A model generated the notes under the pieces. It ran no database searches. It saw only the letters and a list, made by a program, of their open reading frames with translations, and was not told where the DNA came from. This document shows, piece by piece, positions 28,156 to 36,246 of a DNA stretch of 64,000 bases. How positions within the stretch are numbered: the first letter of the stretch is position 1; each line of letters starts with the position of its first letter. The position numbers and the translations under genes are program-made. Origin of the DNA: Lachnospiraceae bacterium EP-SM-12S-S03 (GTDB lineage Bacteria > Bacillota > Clostridia > Lachnospirales > Lachnospiraceae); NCBI GenBank assembly GCA_020540725.1, contig JAJBSL010000005.1, positions 62,001 to 126,000 of the forward strand. Reading direction: 5' to 3'.

Positions 28156-28890
28156 ATGCGTGGTATAGTTGATATTCATTGCCATATTCTTCCCGGAGTA
28201 GATGATGGTGCAGTAACGGAAAGAATGGCTGTTGAGATGATAAGGATGGAGAAAGAACAAGGCGTGAACAGGATCATCCTTACACCACATTACAGAGTGG
28301 GAGTGTTTGAGACAGAACAGGAAGTTATCACCAGGAGATTTAAACGCCTTTGTGAGATTAATAAGAAGACTAAAACGGGAATGGAGTTATATTTGGGATG
28401 TGAATTTCATAGAGCATCTGCAATGACAGATAAACTTCAACAAGGAATCAGACCAACAATGGATGGTTCCCGTTATGTTCTTGTTGAGTTCTCTCATCGA
28501 GACGAGTATGTGAGAATCAGAAAAACGGTGTATGAGTTGATCATCAAAGGATGGATTCCGATTATAGCTCATGGAGAGCGATACCCGTCTTTGATGGAGA
28601 ATTTGGATCGGATAGAAGAAGTGCTGCGGTTGGGAGCTAAATTGCAGATCACAGCCGGAGCGGTATATGGACAGCATGGTTTTCGGTATAAGAGAATTTG
28701 TAAAAAATTAATGTCGGAGGATCTGGTTCATTTTATAGCAACGGATGCACATGATCTGAAGAATCGGGCACCTGACTTGGGAAGGTGTGCAGAATACATA
28801 GAGAGAAAGAAAGGGCCGGTATATACCCGGAGGATACTGGTAGATAATCCGGGAATGATTTTGGCGGAGAGGATAAAAAGATATGAATAG
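28156..28890 (+). CDS. CpsB/YwqE-type tyrosine-protein phosphatase (PHP fold)
   Basis: 244 aa. The metal motif DIHCHILPGVDDGA opens the protein; LTPHYRVGVFE, HGERYPSL and the late FIATDAHDL complete the PHP-type metal site. This family dephosphorylates the BY-kinase CpsD/YwqD, here the next gene, which it overlaps by 8 nt. The kinase/phosphatase cycle controls polymer assembly. Confidence 0.92.
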   Translation: MRGIVDIHCHILPGVDDGAVTERMAVEMIRMEKEQGVNRIILTPHYRVGVFETEQEVITRRFKRLCEINKKTKTGMELYLGCEFHRASAMTDKLQQGIRPTMDGSRYVLVEFSHRDEYVRIRKTVYELIIKGWIPIIAHGERYPSLMENLDRIEEVLRLGAKLQITAGAVYGQHGFRYKRICKKLMSEDLVHFIATDAHDLKNRAPDLGRCAEYIERKKGPVYTRRILVDNPGMILAERIKRYE

Positions 28891-29581
28891 AATCAATCTT
28901 GTAATGGAAGAGTATTCTTATGCAATGAATGAAGAAATAAACACACTGCGAACAAATATTCAGTTTTCCGGAAGCGATAAGCATGTGATATTAGTAACAA
29001 GCTGTGTGCAGGGAGAGGGGAAATCAGGTGTTTCCATGAAACTAGCACGTTCCCTTGCGGAGCTGAAGAAGAAAGTGCTTCTCATAGATGCGGACTTGAG
29101 GAAAAGTGTTGTGATTGAGAAGATAGAAGGGGAAAAACCGGAGAAAGGGCTGTCGCATCTTTTATCCGGACAGGCCGGACTTGCAGATATTCTTTATGCT
29201 ACAAACATTAGAGGATTTCATATGATCGTAGCGGGACCGACTCCACCGAATCCGACAGAACTATTGTCAGAGGGTACATTTGATAAGATGCTGGATGCCC
29301 TTCGTAATGTATATGACTATATCATTATAGATTCGGCGCCTCTTGGTCTTGTTGTAGATGCGGCTATTTTGGCAAAGAAATGTGATGGAGCTGTCATGGT
29401 TCTGGAGTCAGAGAGCATCAAATACCGTTTTGCCCAAGATGTGAAGAGAAGATTGGACGCAACAGGATGTCCGGTGATTGGAGCGGTTTTGACGAAAGTG
29501 AAACGTGCTTCTCGTGGAAGATATTATGGGAAGTACTATGGTAAGTATTACGGACAATACGAAAAAGAAAAGAAACAATAA
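28883..29581 (+). CDS. CpsD/YwqD-type bacterial tyrosine kinase
   Basis: 232 aa. Walker A is TSCVQGEGKSGVSMKLA (with Gly after the Ser where most members have Thr), Walker A' is VLLIDADLRKS and Walker B is IIIDSAP. The C-terminus is a Tyr cluster (YYGKYYGKYYGQY) with seven tyrosines, the autophosphorylation site. It works with the Wzz-like adaptor at 24968 and the phosphatase just upstream. The last gene of the polysaccharide locus. Confidence 0.93.
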   Translation: MNRINLVMEEYSYAMNEEINTLRTNIQFSGSDKHVILVTSCVQGEGKSGVSMKLARSLAELKKKVLLIDADLRKSVVIEKIEGEKPEKGLSHLLSGQAGLADILYATNIRGFHMIVAGPTPPNPTELLSEGTFDKMLDALRNVYDYIIIDSAPLGLVVDAAILAKKCDGAVMVLESESIKYRFAQDVKRRLDATGCPVIGAVLTKVKRASRGRYYGKYYGKYYGQYEKEKKQ

Positions 29582-29587
29582 TAATTG

Positions 29588-29660
29588 AAAGAGAAAAATA
29601 GGACTTAGTTCTTGTTGCTGCATCACATGCGCATCCTGAACCAAGTCCTGTTTTCTCTTT
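29588..29660. terminator. Bidirectional terminator between convergent genes
   Basis: Arms 29588-29611 and 29638-29660 form a stem of more than 20 bp bordered by A-rich and T-rich flanks, so it can end both the plus-strand polysaccharide operon and the minus-strand PTS gene. Confidence 0.85.
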
Positions 29661-29684
29661 TACATTGAAATTCTTTTGGAAGTC

Positions 29685-30734
29685 TTATTCAAATTGTACA
29701 TTTGGAATTGCAGTATCCGCATCCTCTTTTTTCTCTTCGACTTTTGTTTCCAGTTTCTTAAAGACGATACTTCCTACAAATCCTGCAAGTGTTCCACCTG
29801 CTACTGCGAATGCAAGAGCTCCGAGTACGTGAAGTGGAGAGTTAAATGCAAATGGTGCAAGGAGTCCCGGGATTGGGGATGCCGTACCGGGTGCATTGTT
29901 GATAATTCCGAATGCTGCGGCTGCAACACCTGCAAAGCCGCCTCCGAAGAAGTTGGAGCCGTAAATCGGAATCGGGTGCTTTGTAATGATGTTTGCCTGC
30001 GTTAACGGTTCAAGCATCACTGCGATTACATTACTCTTGTCTCCGTATCCCATACGGTGGAAGATAATTCCGTTTGTAAATGATCCGCCGACACATGCGA
30101 TGGCTGCGATACCCATTGCAAGTCCGTTTAGTCCTAGCATTGCTGTAAGAGCCATAGAGCTAAGTGGGGATGTACAAATCATTTTCATGATTCCGCCAAG
30201 TAAGAATCCCATAACAAGTGGAGATTGTTCGGCTGCTGCGGAGATTGTACCGCCGATTCTAACAAGAGTTGCATTTACGGCAGGATCAACTAAGATGGTA
30301 ATGATTCTTGCCAGAGGTGCGATCATCAGAGCGCCGGCAATGATATTCAATCCCTCTGGAAGTTTTCTTTCTATGAACGGAGCAATGAGTCCGATGACAT
30401 ATCCTGCGATAAATCCAGGCAAAATACCGTATCCTCCGACTGCTACTCCGGCTACTACGGAAAGCACAGGATTTGCGCCCATAGCGAGAGGAACCGAGAT
30501 TGCGGCTGCAACACCACCCAGACTTCCGCTGGTGGAACCGAGAGTTTGGAAAAATTCAAGATTGAACAAATCCCCTGTGATGTACTTGTGTACTGCTTCG
30601 ATTAAAAATGTTGCGATTGCTGCATTGGCCATGCCGGACATTGCTTCTGAACCTTTTGGCGCTTTCATACTGAACAATGAAAAGCCGGCCAGTGTTAAAA
30701 GTAGTAATCCTACCCCTGAAATAATTGTTAACAT
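29685..30734 (-). CDS. PTS sugar transporter subunit IIC (PTS_EIIC_2 family)
   Basis: 349 aa with about nine to ten TM helices. MSGMANAAIATFLIEAVHKYITGDLF, GGYGILPGFIAGYVIGLIAP and HPIPIYGSNFFGGGFAG suggest the PF13303-type IIC proteins, which stand alone without IIA/IIB domains. The substrate is unknown. The ATG at 30734 is preferred because GAGGAG sits seven bases upstream; the ATG at 30749 has none. It follows a two-component pair and three 8-bp direct repeats, so its transcription is probably controlled by that pair. Confidence 0.85.
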   Translation of the reverse strand: MLTIISGVGLLLLTLAGFSLFSMKAPKGSEAMSGMANAAIATFLIEAVHKYITGDLFNLEFFQTLGSTSGSLGGVAAAISVPLAMGANPVLSVVAGVAVGGYGILPGFIAGYVIGLIAPFIERKLPEGLNIIAGALMIAPLARIITILVDPAVNATLVRIGGTISAAAEQSPLVMGFLLGGIMKMICTSPLSSMALTAMLGLNGLAMGIAAIACVGGSFTNGIIFHRMGYGDKSNVIAVMLEPLTQANIITKHPIPIYGSNFFGGGFAGVAAAAFGIINNAPGTASPIPGLLAPFAFNSPLHVLGALAFAVAGGTLAGFVGSIVFKKLETKVEEKKEDADTAIPNVQFE

Positions 30735-30797
30735 AAATAGTCTCCTCATCTCTGATTTTATTTCTACCTATGACAGGTAAACGTTTCTGATGAAGAG

Positions 30798-30839
30798 ACT
30801 ATACATCTAAAGTTTCAAAAAGTTTCAAACCGTATCAAA
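30798..30839 (-). promoter_or_regulatory. Three helically phased direct repeats and -10 box before the PTS gene
   Basis: On the minus strand TTTGATAC (30839-30832), TTTGAAAC (30829-30822) and TTTGAAAC (30819-30812) recur every 10 bp, on one face of the helix. A TATAGT -10 candidate lies at 30803-30798, with no good -35, as in activator-dependent promoters. Probable binding site of the adjacent YcbB-type regulator. Confidence 0.6.
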
Positions 30840-30880
30840 ATTAAAGAAAAAATCTTAAAAATTTGGTGAAAATGACGAAA

Positions 30881-31732
30881 TTATTTGTAACAATAAGAAA
30901 CGAGAGCGTTCAAAAAGTTTCGGATCTTAACATTTCCACCTTTGTCGATCTTGCCGCGAATGTAGTCCATTTCTCTTCTTACCTGTTCAAAGTTGAAGAG
31001 GGTGTTGGAATATTCGATGAAGGTATCGTTGGAATAATCCTCAATTCCGAGATTGGCCAGGTTGACCATGGCGCTGTTAGCGGTTCTGCGGATTCTTTGT
31101 TCCATAGATTTTGGGTTGTCACTGAAATGACTGCACAGCTCTGTCAGAGTTGCATCAGCCACTGTATCACGGTGAGTGATCATATAATCTACAATACTGA
31201 TAATATCTTTGCTTCCGATTTCTCCGATGATTCCAAGTTTTTGTAAAATGTCCTGTGTTTTATCAATATGTGAACTTTGGGATTCGTCACGTTGTTCTTT
31301 CTGTGGAGCTAACTGCTGCATTTGGTTCATGAAGAGATTCTGCATTTCTCCGATAGCTCTTTGCATCGTAACTTTCTGAGAAACGTTACGAATTACATTT
31401 TCAACCTCGATGCTGTTGATCGGTTTTTGAATGAAGAATTCAATACCGCTTTCATATGCAGAAGAAATCATGTCTTTTGCGGCTACCTGAGAAAGCATAA
31501 TAAATGCAGCATCCGGATAAAAAGGGGAAGCCTTTTTAACAAAGTGGATACCATCCATGATTGGCATTAGAAGATCCACGATGATAATATCCGGTTGGAT
31601 GTATTTTAAATCTTCCAGTGCATCTGCGGGATTTAAGCTTGTGCCGCAGATTTCTCCCAGGTTACGGTTTTTGATTATCAGTTTTAGAATATTCAATATA
31701 TTTTGATCGTCATCAATTAAATAAAATTTCAT
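30881..31732 (-). CDS. YcbB/GlnL-type response regulator
   Basis: 283 aa. The receiver starts MKFYLIDDDQNIL with phospho-acceptor Asp in IIIVDLLMPIMDG and Lys in FFIQKPI. The C-terminal half (ITHRDTVADATLTELCSHFS, QRIRRTANSAMVNLANLGIE) resembles the YcbB DNA-binding domain of B. subtilis GlnL. GGAGG supports the ATG at 31732, which overlaps the kinase stop by one base (TAATG), so the two are translationally coupled. A longer in-frame start at 31765 is rejected. Confidence 0.85.
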   Translation of the reverse strand: MKFYLIDDDQNILNILKLIIKNRNLGEICGTSLNPADALEDLKYIQPDIIIVDLLMPIMDGIHFVKKASPFYPDAAFIMLSQVAAKDMISSAYESGIEFFIQKPINSIEVENVIRNVSQKVTMQRAIGEMQNLFMNQMQQLAPQKEQRDESQSSHIDKTQDILQKLGIIGEIGSKDIISIVDYMITHRDTVADATLTELCSHFSDNPKSMEQRIRRTANSAMVNLANLGIEDYSNDTFIEYSNTLFNFEQVRREMDYIRGKIDKGGNVKIRNFLNALVSYCYK

Positions 31733-33024
31733 TAGGATACCTCCAATTCGGATTTCGGGATACAAATATAGAATTTGGTTTCCCCGGGTTTGGATTTGGC
31801 GTGGATATTGCCGTGCAACTGATTCTCGATAATATCCTTTACAAGATTGAGTCCCAGTCCCCGGTTCACTTCTCCGGTGTTAAAATTGATCTTCGTGGAG
31901 AAGCCGGGTGTGAAGATCAGAGGAAGATTCTCAGCCGGAATTCCCGGACCGTTATCCTGAATGATAAAGGTATAGTTTTTCTCATCTTCATTTTCAATAA
32001 ACGCAAGTTCTATATTTCCATCTTCGTTGGCCTCCAGAGCGTTTGTAAAAAGGTTGCGAAAGATGGAAAGGAGAAAATAGTGCTTGTCTGTAAACAGATT
32101 GCCGGAATATTCCTTTGTAAATGTCAAAGTCTTCCCTTCTTCGTGTGCGGCTGCGGTGATCGTATCTTCAAGAAGAATCAGAATATCCGTCAGACTCATG
32201 CCGCCGTCCTGCAGATTCAAATCCAATGCTTCTGAGATTCCACGCAGAATAAGAAGATACTCCTTTTTGATTTCGTGGATATCTTTCGCAACGGCAAGGG
32301 CATCCTGGGAAAGAGACGGATCTATCTGTTTGTCCTGCATGGAAGAGAAAAGCTTGTAGGAACGAGCCATAGTTTCTTCTATTAAATGGGTGTTTTTCTT
32401 CATCCAGATCACTTCACTGTTTAATTTGGAAATGAGGAGGATGAGCCGCTGGTAGCGATTTGCGTGTTCCTGGCTGAGCAAAGTGAATTTGTAGTGGCCA
32501 AGGCCCCGGATTACTATCCAAAGTATCAAAGTACGAATGACTGCTACGAGGATGATATTCATCTGCATTTTTAACGAGAAAGCGCCAAGCTCTAATCGCA
32601 GCAGAAGTTCTACAAGGTTTGCTCCATAGTCCATCAGAAGGAAAAGGAATGGCCAGAATTTTCCCTGGAGTTTGTAATTATTTTGTTTAAAATAGATATA
32701 GGAAGTCATGCCATATGTAAGATAGAAGAAGAATTCCGGGAAAAAGTTTATAAAATTATCAATGTGGATTCCGGATTGAAGCCCGTATATCAAAACACGA
32801 GACAGAAATACTCCGGCGCCGGATAAAAGAGTAACCGGTATCAGAGTAATTTCCTGAAACAGGTACACAAAGATTGGGAAAAGCAGAATACCGATGGATA
32901 CGAGAAAGTTATTGGTGAAAACATTCAGATGAATTTGAGCCGCCAGTACGATCAACAGGCTTAAAATTCGAATCTGTTTTCCGGACATTTTTTGCTGTGT
33001 TGGTTCCTTTGCCATGCTTTGCAT
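31732..33024 (-). CDS. GlnK/YcbA-like sensor histidine kinase
   Basis: 430 aa. The first 210 residues hold six or so TM helices. A coiled DIHEIKKEYLLILRGI region has the probable phospho-acceptor His; a HATPase domain follows with LFRNLFTNALEAN-type N box, DNGPGIPAENLPLIF and the GLGLNLVKDII box. The lack of a classical HisKA domain matches the YcbA/GlnK class. AAGGAG precedes the ATG. In B. subtilis the homologous pair senses glutamine and activates the gene next to it; here the neighbour is a PTS IIC gene, so the signal may differ. Confidence 0.83.
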   Translation of the reverse strand: MQSMAKEPTQQKMSGKQIRILSLLIVLAAQIHLNVFTNNFLVSIGILLFPIFVYLFQEITLIPVTLLSGAGVFLSRVLIYGLQSGIHIDNFINFFPEFFFYLTYGMTSYIYFKQNNYKLQGKFWPFLFLLMDYGANLVELLLRLELGAFSLKMQMNIILVAVIRTLILWIVIRGLGHYKFTLLSQEHANRYQRLILLISKLNSEVIWMKKNTHLIEETMARSYKLFSSMQDKQIDPSLSQDALAVAKDIHEIKKEYLLILRGISEALDLNLQDGGMSLTDILILLEDTITAAAHEEGKTLTFTKEYSGNLFTDKHYFLLSIFRNLFTNALEANEDGNIELAFIENEDEKNYTFIIQDNGPGIPAENLPLIFTPGFSTKINFNTGEVNRGLGLNLVKDIIENQLHGNIHAKSKPGETKFYICIPKSELEVS

Positions 33025-33068
33025 AAGAGAGTCTCCTTCATTTTCATCATTCTTGTTGCCATTACAAA

Positions 33069-33095
33069 AAGAGATGTGATTGCTTCACATCTCTT
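33069..33095 (-). terminator. Intrinsic terminator after the 38-aa gene
   Basis: AAGAGATGTGA and TCACATCTCTT pair around a 5-nt loop; read on the minus strand it is followed by TTTTTGT. It separates the small peptide gene from the kinase gene. Confidence 0.85.
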
Positions 33096-33110
33096 CTTTA
33101 TCTGTAGTCC

Positions 33111-33227
33111 TTAATCCTCATCGTCAAATTCTTCGGCTCCGATAAGACCGCCCGTGAAAGCAGAAACAATTGCTGCAACGATTGCTGCAATAATGCTGAT
33201 TCCTACGATACATACTAAAAATCCCAT
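33111..33227 (-). CDS. 38-aa single-TM peptide of unknown function
   Basis: The minus strand encodes a 38-aa peptide starting MGFLVCIVGISIIAA, with one hydrophobic helix rich in Ala, Ile and Val, then FTGGLIGAEEFDDED, a strongly acidic tail. GGAGG lies eight bases before the ATG at 33227 and a good terminator follows, which supports a real small gene. A longer reading from 33302 lacks a ribosome site. No family recognised. Confidence 0.65.
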   Translation of the reverse strand: MGFLVCIVGISIIAAIVAAIVSAFTGGLIGAEEFDDED

Positions 33228-33332
33228 ACAAAATGCCTCCATTTCGATTTCCGATTCTAAACTAAAGTCATTATACCACAGAAACTTGGGATTGTACATC
33301 AAATTCTTTGAAATCCATATTCCTGTTGAGGC

Positions 33333-33902
33333 TTAGTGCTTAAAAGGATTCGGTGTGTGAACGGTCAGGAACCGAACTACGTTGTTTGTTTCGTTCTTCC
33401 AATTATGTCTGACATTGGAATGAATGTGAGCAGAATCTCCCGGATACAAGAGAAAAATTTCATCTTCAATCTGAAGAGTCAGAATGCCTTCTAGTATATA
33501 AATAAATTCTTCGCCATCATGACTGTAAAGCTCAAGATTACTTTCGTCCTGGTGAGCGGGTGTAACAGCTACAAGTCTCGGAAGAAGATGAAAGTCTTCT
33601 ACATTGTTTGTCAGAGAATATTGCACAATCTCTGGATTTACTACATTTGCTTTGTGCTCATAGCGGCGCATAATATGGCAATCCTTAGTTTGGCTTTCCA
33701 TATTGAAAAAGGAAGACAACTCTACGCCCAAGAGTGTAGCGATCTTATCCAGAGAATCAATGGCGATGCTTGTCATACCGCGTTCCAGTTGTGAAAGAAA
33801 GCCGATGGAAAGACCGGTATTTTCACTGACATATTTCAATGTATATTTCTTTTCGTTCCTTAGGCTTTTGATACGTAACCCGATGATCGCGTTTGTGTCC
33901 AT
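33333..33902 (-). CDS. XRE-family regulator with cupin sensor domain
   Basis: 189 aa. The N-terminal helix-turn-helix (residues 8-63) includes YVSENTGLSIGFLSQLERG; the C-terminal cupin has HDGEEFIYILEGILTLQI and a GDSAHIHSNVRHNW stretch with possible metal-binding His residues. Ligands of this class vary (amino acids, polyamines). It is the last gene of the SPFH-RHH operon. Another regulator of the same architecture is at 40925. Confidence 0.88.
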   Translation of the reverse strand: MDTNAIIGLRIKSLRNEKKYTLKYVSENTGLSIGFLSQLERGMTSIAIDSLDKIATLLGVELSSFFNMESQTKDCHIMRRYEHKANVVNPEIVQYSLTNNVEDFHLLPRLVAVTPAHQDESNLELYSHDGEEFIYILEGILTLQIEDEIFLLYPGDSAHIHSNVRHNWKNETNNVVRFLTVHTPNPFKH

Positions 33903-33916
33903 AATTTGTCACCTCG

Positions 33917-34120
33917 TTAATGAATATCAAGTTCCGGTGGTACATCGATTTCATCCGAAACATATTTTCCGTTCTTTTTGCGTTGTCTTACACACTCTGT
34001 CAGAAGATACTCGATCTGTCCGTTGATGGAACGGAAATCATCTTCTGCCCATGCGGCGATGGCATTATAAAGTTTCGGTGAGAGGCGTAAGGGAACTTGT
34101 TTTTTCTTTTCATCTGCCAT
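33917..34120 (-). CDS. Small ribbon-helix-helix (Arc/CopG-type) protein
   Basis: 67 aa. [20 protein letters not shown] gives the beta strand and first helix, and [17 protein letters not shown] the second, as in Arc-like repressors. The start at 34120 overlaps the upstream stop by one base (TAATG), following AGGAAC. It is a strong candidate for the repressor that binds the palindrome at 35182-35200 in its operon's promoter. Family members with an SPFH gene beside them are common in Firmicutes (from memory). Confidence 0.78.
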   Translation of the reverse strand: MADEKKKQVPLRLSPKLYNAIAAWAEDDFRSINGQIEYLLTECVRQRKKNGKYVSDEIDVPPELDIH

Positions 34121-35145
34121 TAGTATAATGTTCCTGTATTTACGATAGGCTGCGTGTCGTGATTGCCGCAAAGCACGACAAGTAAGTTGGAAACCATGGC
34201 AGCTTTCCGCTCTTCATCCAATTCTACTACACCTTTTTCATTTAGCTGTGTCAAAGCCATCTCCACCATGCCGACTGCACCATCTACGATCATCTTTCTT
34301 GCGTCGATGATAGCGGAGGCCTGCTGTCTCTGTAACATAACGGCTGCGATTTCCGGGGCATAAGCCAGGTATGTGATACGGGCCTCTAGAATTTCCAGCC
34401 CGGCATCAGCCACTTTTGCCTGGATTTCTTCTTTGATTCTTGCAGCTACCGTCTCGCTGGAACCACGAAGGCTTCCTTCGTCTGCGATTCCGTCCCCTGT
34501 TGTATCCACATTTGGAGCTACGTCATATGGGTAAATCCGGACAATGTCACGAAGTGCGCTGTCGCACTGGAGAGACAGATATTCTTTGTAATTGTCTACA
34601 TCAAATACGGCTTTTGCTGTATCAACGACTCTCCACATAACGGCGATACCAATTTCTACCGGATTGCCGAGACAATCGTTGATCTTCTGGCGGCTGTTAT
34701 TTAATGTCATGACTTTTAAGGAAATGCGGTTTCCTTTTGCGTCCATAGCATTTGCTGTTGTAGAGATTGTACTTGCCTTTACATCGCCGCTTTGACTTAA
34801 TTTTGTCTTGGCAGCAGGGTTTACGCTGGAGCAGAATGGATTGACATAGTAAAAACCATCATCCTTCAATGTTCCGATATATTTACCGAACAGTGTCAAT
34901 ACAAGCGCTTCCTGTGGTTTCAAAACTTTGAGTCCGCAGAATGGAATCCAGCCAAGTGAAAGCCATACAATCCCGATGACAAGGCACAGGATGGAAAGTG
35001 GACTGATAAGTTCCTGGGTATTCTGAGCGCGGTCGATGGAAACGGCAGATAAAATAGTGAGCAATAATGCTCCGGCATAGAGCGCCAGGAATAAAAATAG
35101 CATTGCAAATCCATTCTTTTTTCCTTTTAAAACTTTTTCTTCCAT
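34120..35145 (-). CDS. SPFH/Band-7 domain membrane protein
   Basis: 341 aa. Two TM helices (about residues 15-40 and 52-75) are followed by an SPFH domain: [31 protein letters not shown], then [20 protein letters not shown] and the [25 protein letters not shown] coiled segment. SPFH proteins form membrane rafts and scaffold other proteins. The ATG at 35145 is chosen because GGAGG lies just before it; the ATG at 35157 overlaps that site. The first gene of a three-gene operon with RHH and XRE-cupin regulators. Confidence 0.85.
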   Translation of the reverse strand: MEEKVLKGKKNGFAMLFLFLALYAGALLLTILSAVSIDRAQNTQELISPLSILCLVIGIVWLSLGWIPFCGLKVLKPQEALVLTLFGKYIGTLKDDGFYYVNPFCSSVNPAAKTKLSQSGDVKASTISTTANAMDAKGNRISLKVMTLNNSRQKINDCLGNPVEIGIAVMWRVVDTAKAVFDVDNYKEYLSLQCDSALRDIVRIYPYDVAPNVDTTGDGIADEGSLRGSSETVAARIKEEIQAKVADAGLEILEARITYLAYAPEIAAVMLQRQQASAIIDARKMIVDGAVGMVEMALTQLNEKGVVELDEERKAAMVSNLLVVLCGNHDTQPIVNTGTLY

Positions 35146-35181
35146 AGTAACCTCCATAATGAATGAAAACTAATATTTATT

Positions 35182-35220
35182 TGATATCATTATGATATCA
35201 CTGTGAATGGTTTGTGTCAA
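35182..35220 (-). promoter_or_regulatory. SPFH operon promoter with palindromic operator on its -10
   Basis: On the minus strand TTGACA (35220-35215) and TATCAT (35197-35192) are 17 bp apart. The palindrome TGATATCATTATGATATCA (35182-35200) covers the -10. A protein bound there would block the promoter; autorepression by the RHH or XRE gene of this operon is the likely use. Confidence 0.7.
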
Positions 35221-35251
35221 TAATCAGTCATATAAAATTTGTGAAAAAATT

Positions 35252-35280
35252 CATGACAAAATAATGTCAATGTGTTATAA
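35252..35280 (+). promoter_or_regulatory. Promoter for the hypD operon
   Basis: ATGACA (35252-35257) and TATAAT (35275-35280) are separated by 17 bp, about 48 bp before the activase ATG. Confidence 0.65.
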
Positions 35281-35327
35281 TGAAAAACGAAGAGAAAAAT
35301 TTCATGTAGATGAAAATGGAGGAAATC

Positions 35328-36242
35328 ATGAGATTACCGAATGTTATAAATATTCAGAGGTTTTCCGTCCATGATGGTGACGGCATCCGTACAACAGTAT
35401 TTTTTAAAGGATGTTATCTGAACTGCTGGTGGTGCCATAATCCGGAAAGTCAGAATTTTGCTCCGGAGGCGATGATCAACCCGGAGAAATGTACCGGATG
35501 TACAGCATGTGAGCATGCATGTCCGCATCATGCAATTCATATGGAAGACTGTAAACAGTGTACAGACCGCGGTAAGTGCGAGGCATGTGGAAAATGCGTG
35601 GATTTTTGTGTGAATAATGCAAGAGAAATTGTCGGAAAACAGTATACAGTTCAGGAACTGGTGAAAGAAGTAGAGAAGGATTATATGTTCTATGAGGAAT
35701 CCTATGGCGGTGTTACTTTATCCGGTGGGGAAGCCATGGCGCAGGATATGGAATATATGACAGAGCTTCTTAAGAAGCTGCAGCGGAAAGGATTCAATGT
35801 GGCGGTTGATACGTGTGGGTATGCGCCGCAGGAGAATTTTGAAAAAGTGCTTCCGTACGTCGATACATTTTTATATGATATCAAGCTGATGGATGACGAG
35901 AAGCATAAAAAATATATGGGACAGAGCAACAAGCTGATCCTCTCGAATCTAAAATACATCAGTGATCACGGGGCAAGAATTTACATTCGTATTCCGGTGA
36001 TTGGAGGAGTCAATGATAATGAGCAGGAGATGGAGGCAATTCTTTCCTATTTAAAGGAAGAAAATATTGCGGTCGCTCAGGTGAATTTATTGCCGTATCA
36101 TGATATTGCAAGCAGCAAATATGACCGGTTAGATGAAAATTATAAAGGCAAGGATTTTTACGTTCCGAGCAATGAATATATGGAAGCTTTACAGGCAAAA
36201 TTTCAGCAAAATGGATTTCAGAACACAAAAATAGGAGGTTAG
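35328..36242 (+). CDS. Glycyl-radical enzyme activating enzyme (for HypD)
   Basis: 304 aa radical SAM protein. The SAM cluster motif CYLNCWWC (CX3CX2C) near residue 29 is followed by a ferredoxin-like insert with Cys-rich clusters (CTGCTACEHACP, CKQC, CEACGKCVDFC), GVTLSGGEAM and the C-terminal SAM-binding strands. It abstracts hydrogen from the glycine of the enzyme encoded 4 nt later. The ATG at 35328 follows GGAGG; the in-frame ATG at 35310 lies upstream of that site. Confidence 0.92.
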   Translation: MRLPNVINIQRFSVHDGDGIRTTVFFKGCYLNCWWCHNPESQNFAPEAMINPEKCTGCTACEHACPHHAIHMEDCKQCTDRGKCEACGKCVDFCVNNAREIVGKQYTVQELVKEVEKDYMFYEESYGGVTLSGGEAMAQDMEYMTELLKKLQRKGFNVAVDTCGYAPQENFEKVLPYVDTFLYDIKLMDDEKHKKYMGQSNKLILSNLKYISDHGARIYIRIPVIGGVNDNEQEMEAILSYLKEENIAVAQVNLLPYHDIASSKYDRLDENYKGKDFYVPSNEYMEALQAKFQQNGFQNTKIGG

Positions 36243-36246
36243 TGAA

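Noticed and set aside
29986..30780. 264-codon open frame on the plus strand
   Set aside because: It lies antisense to the PTS IIC gene, has no ribosome site, and is Pro/Ser-rich in the manner of a shadow frame of a hydrophobic membrane protein.
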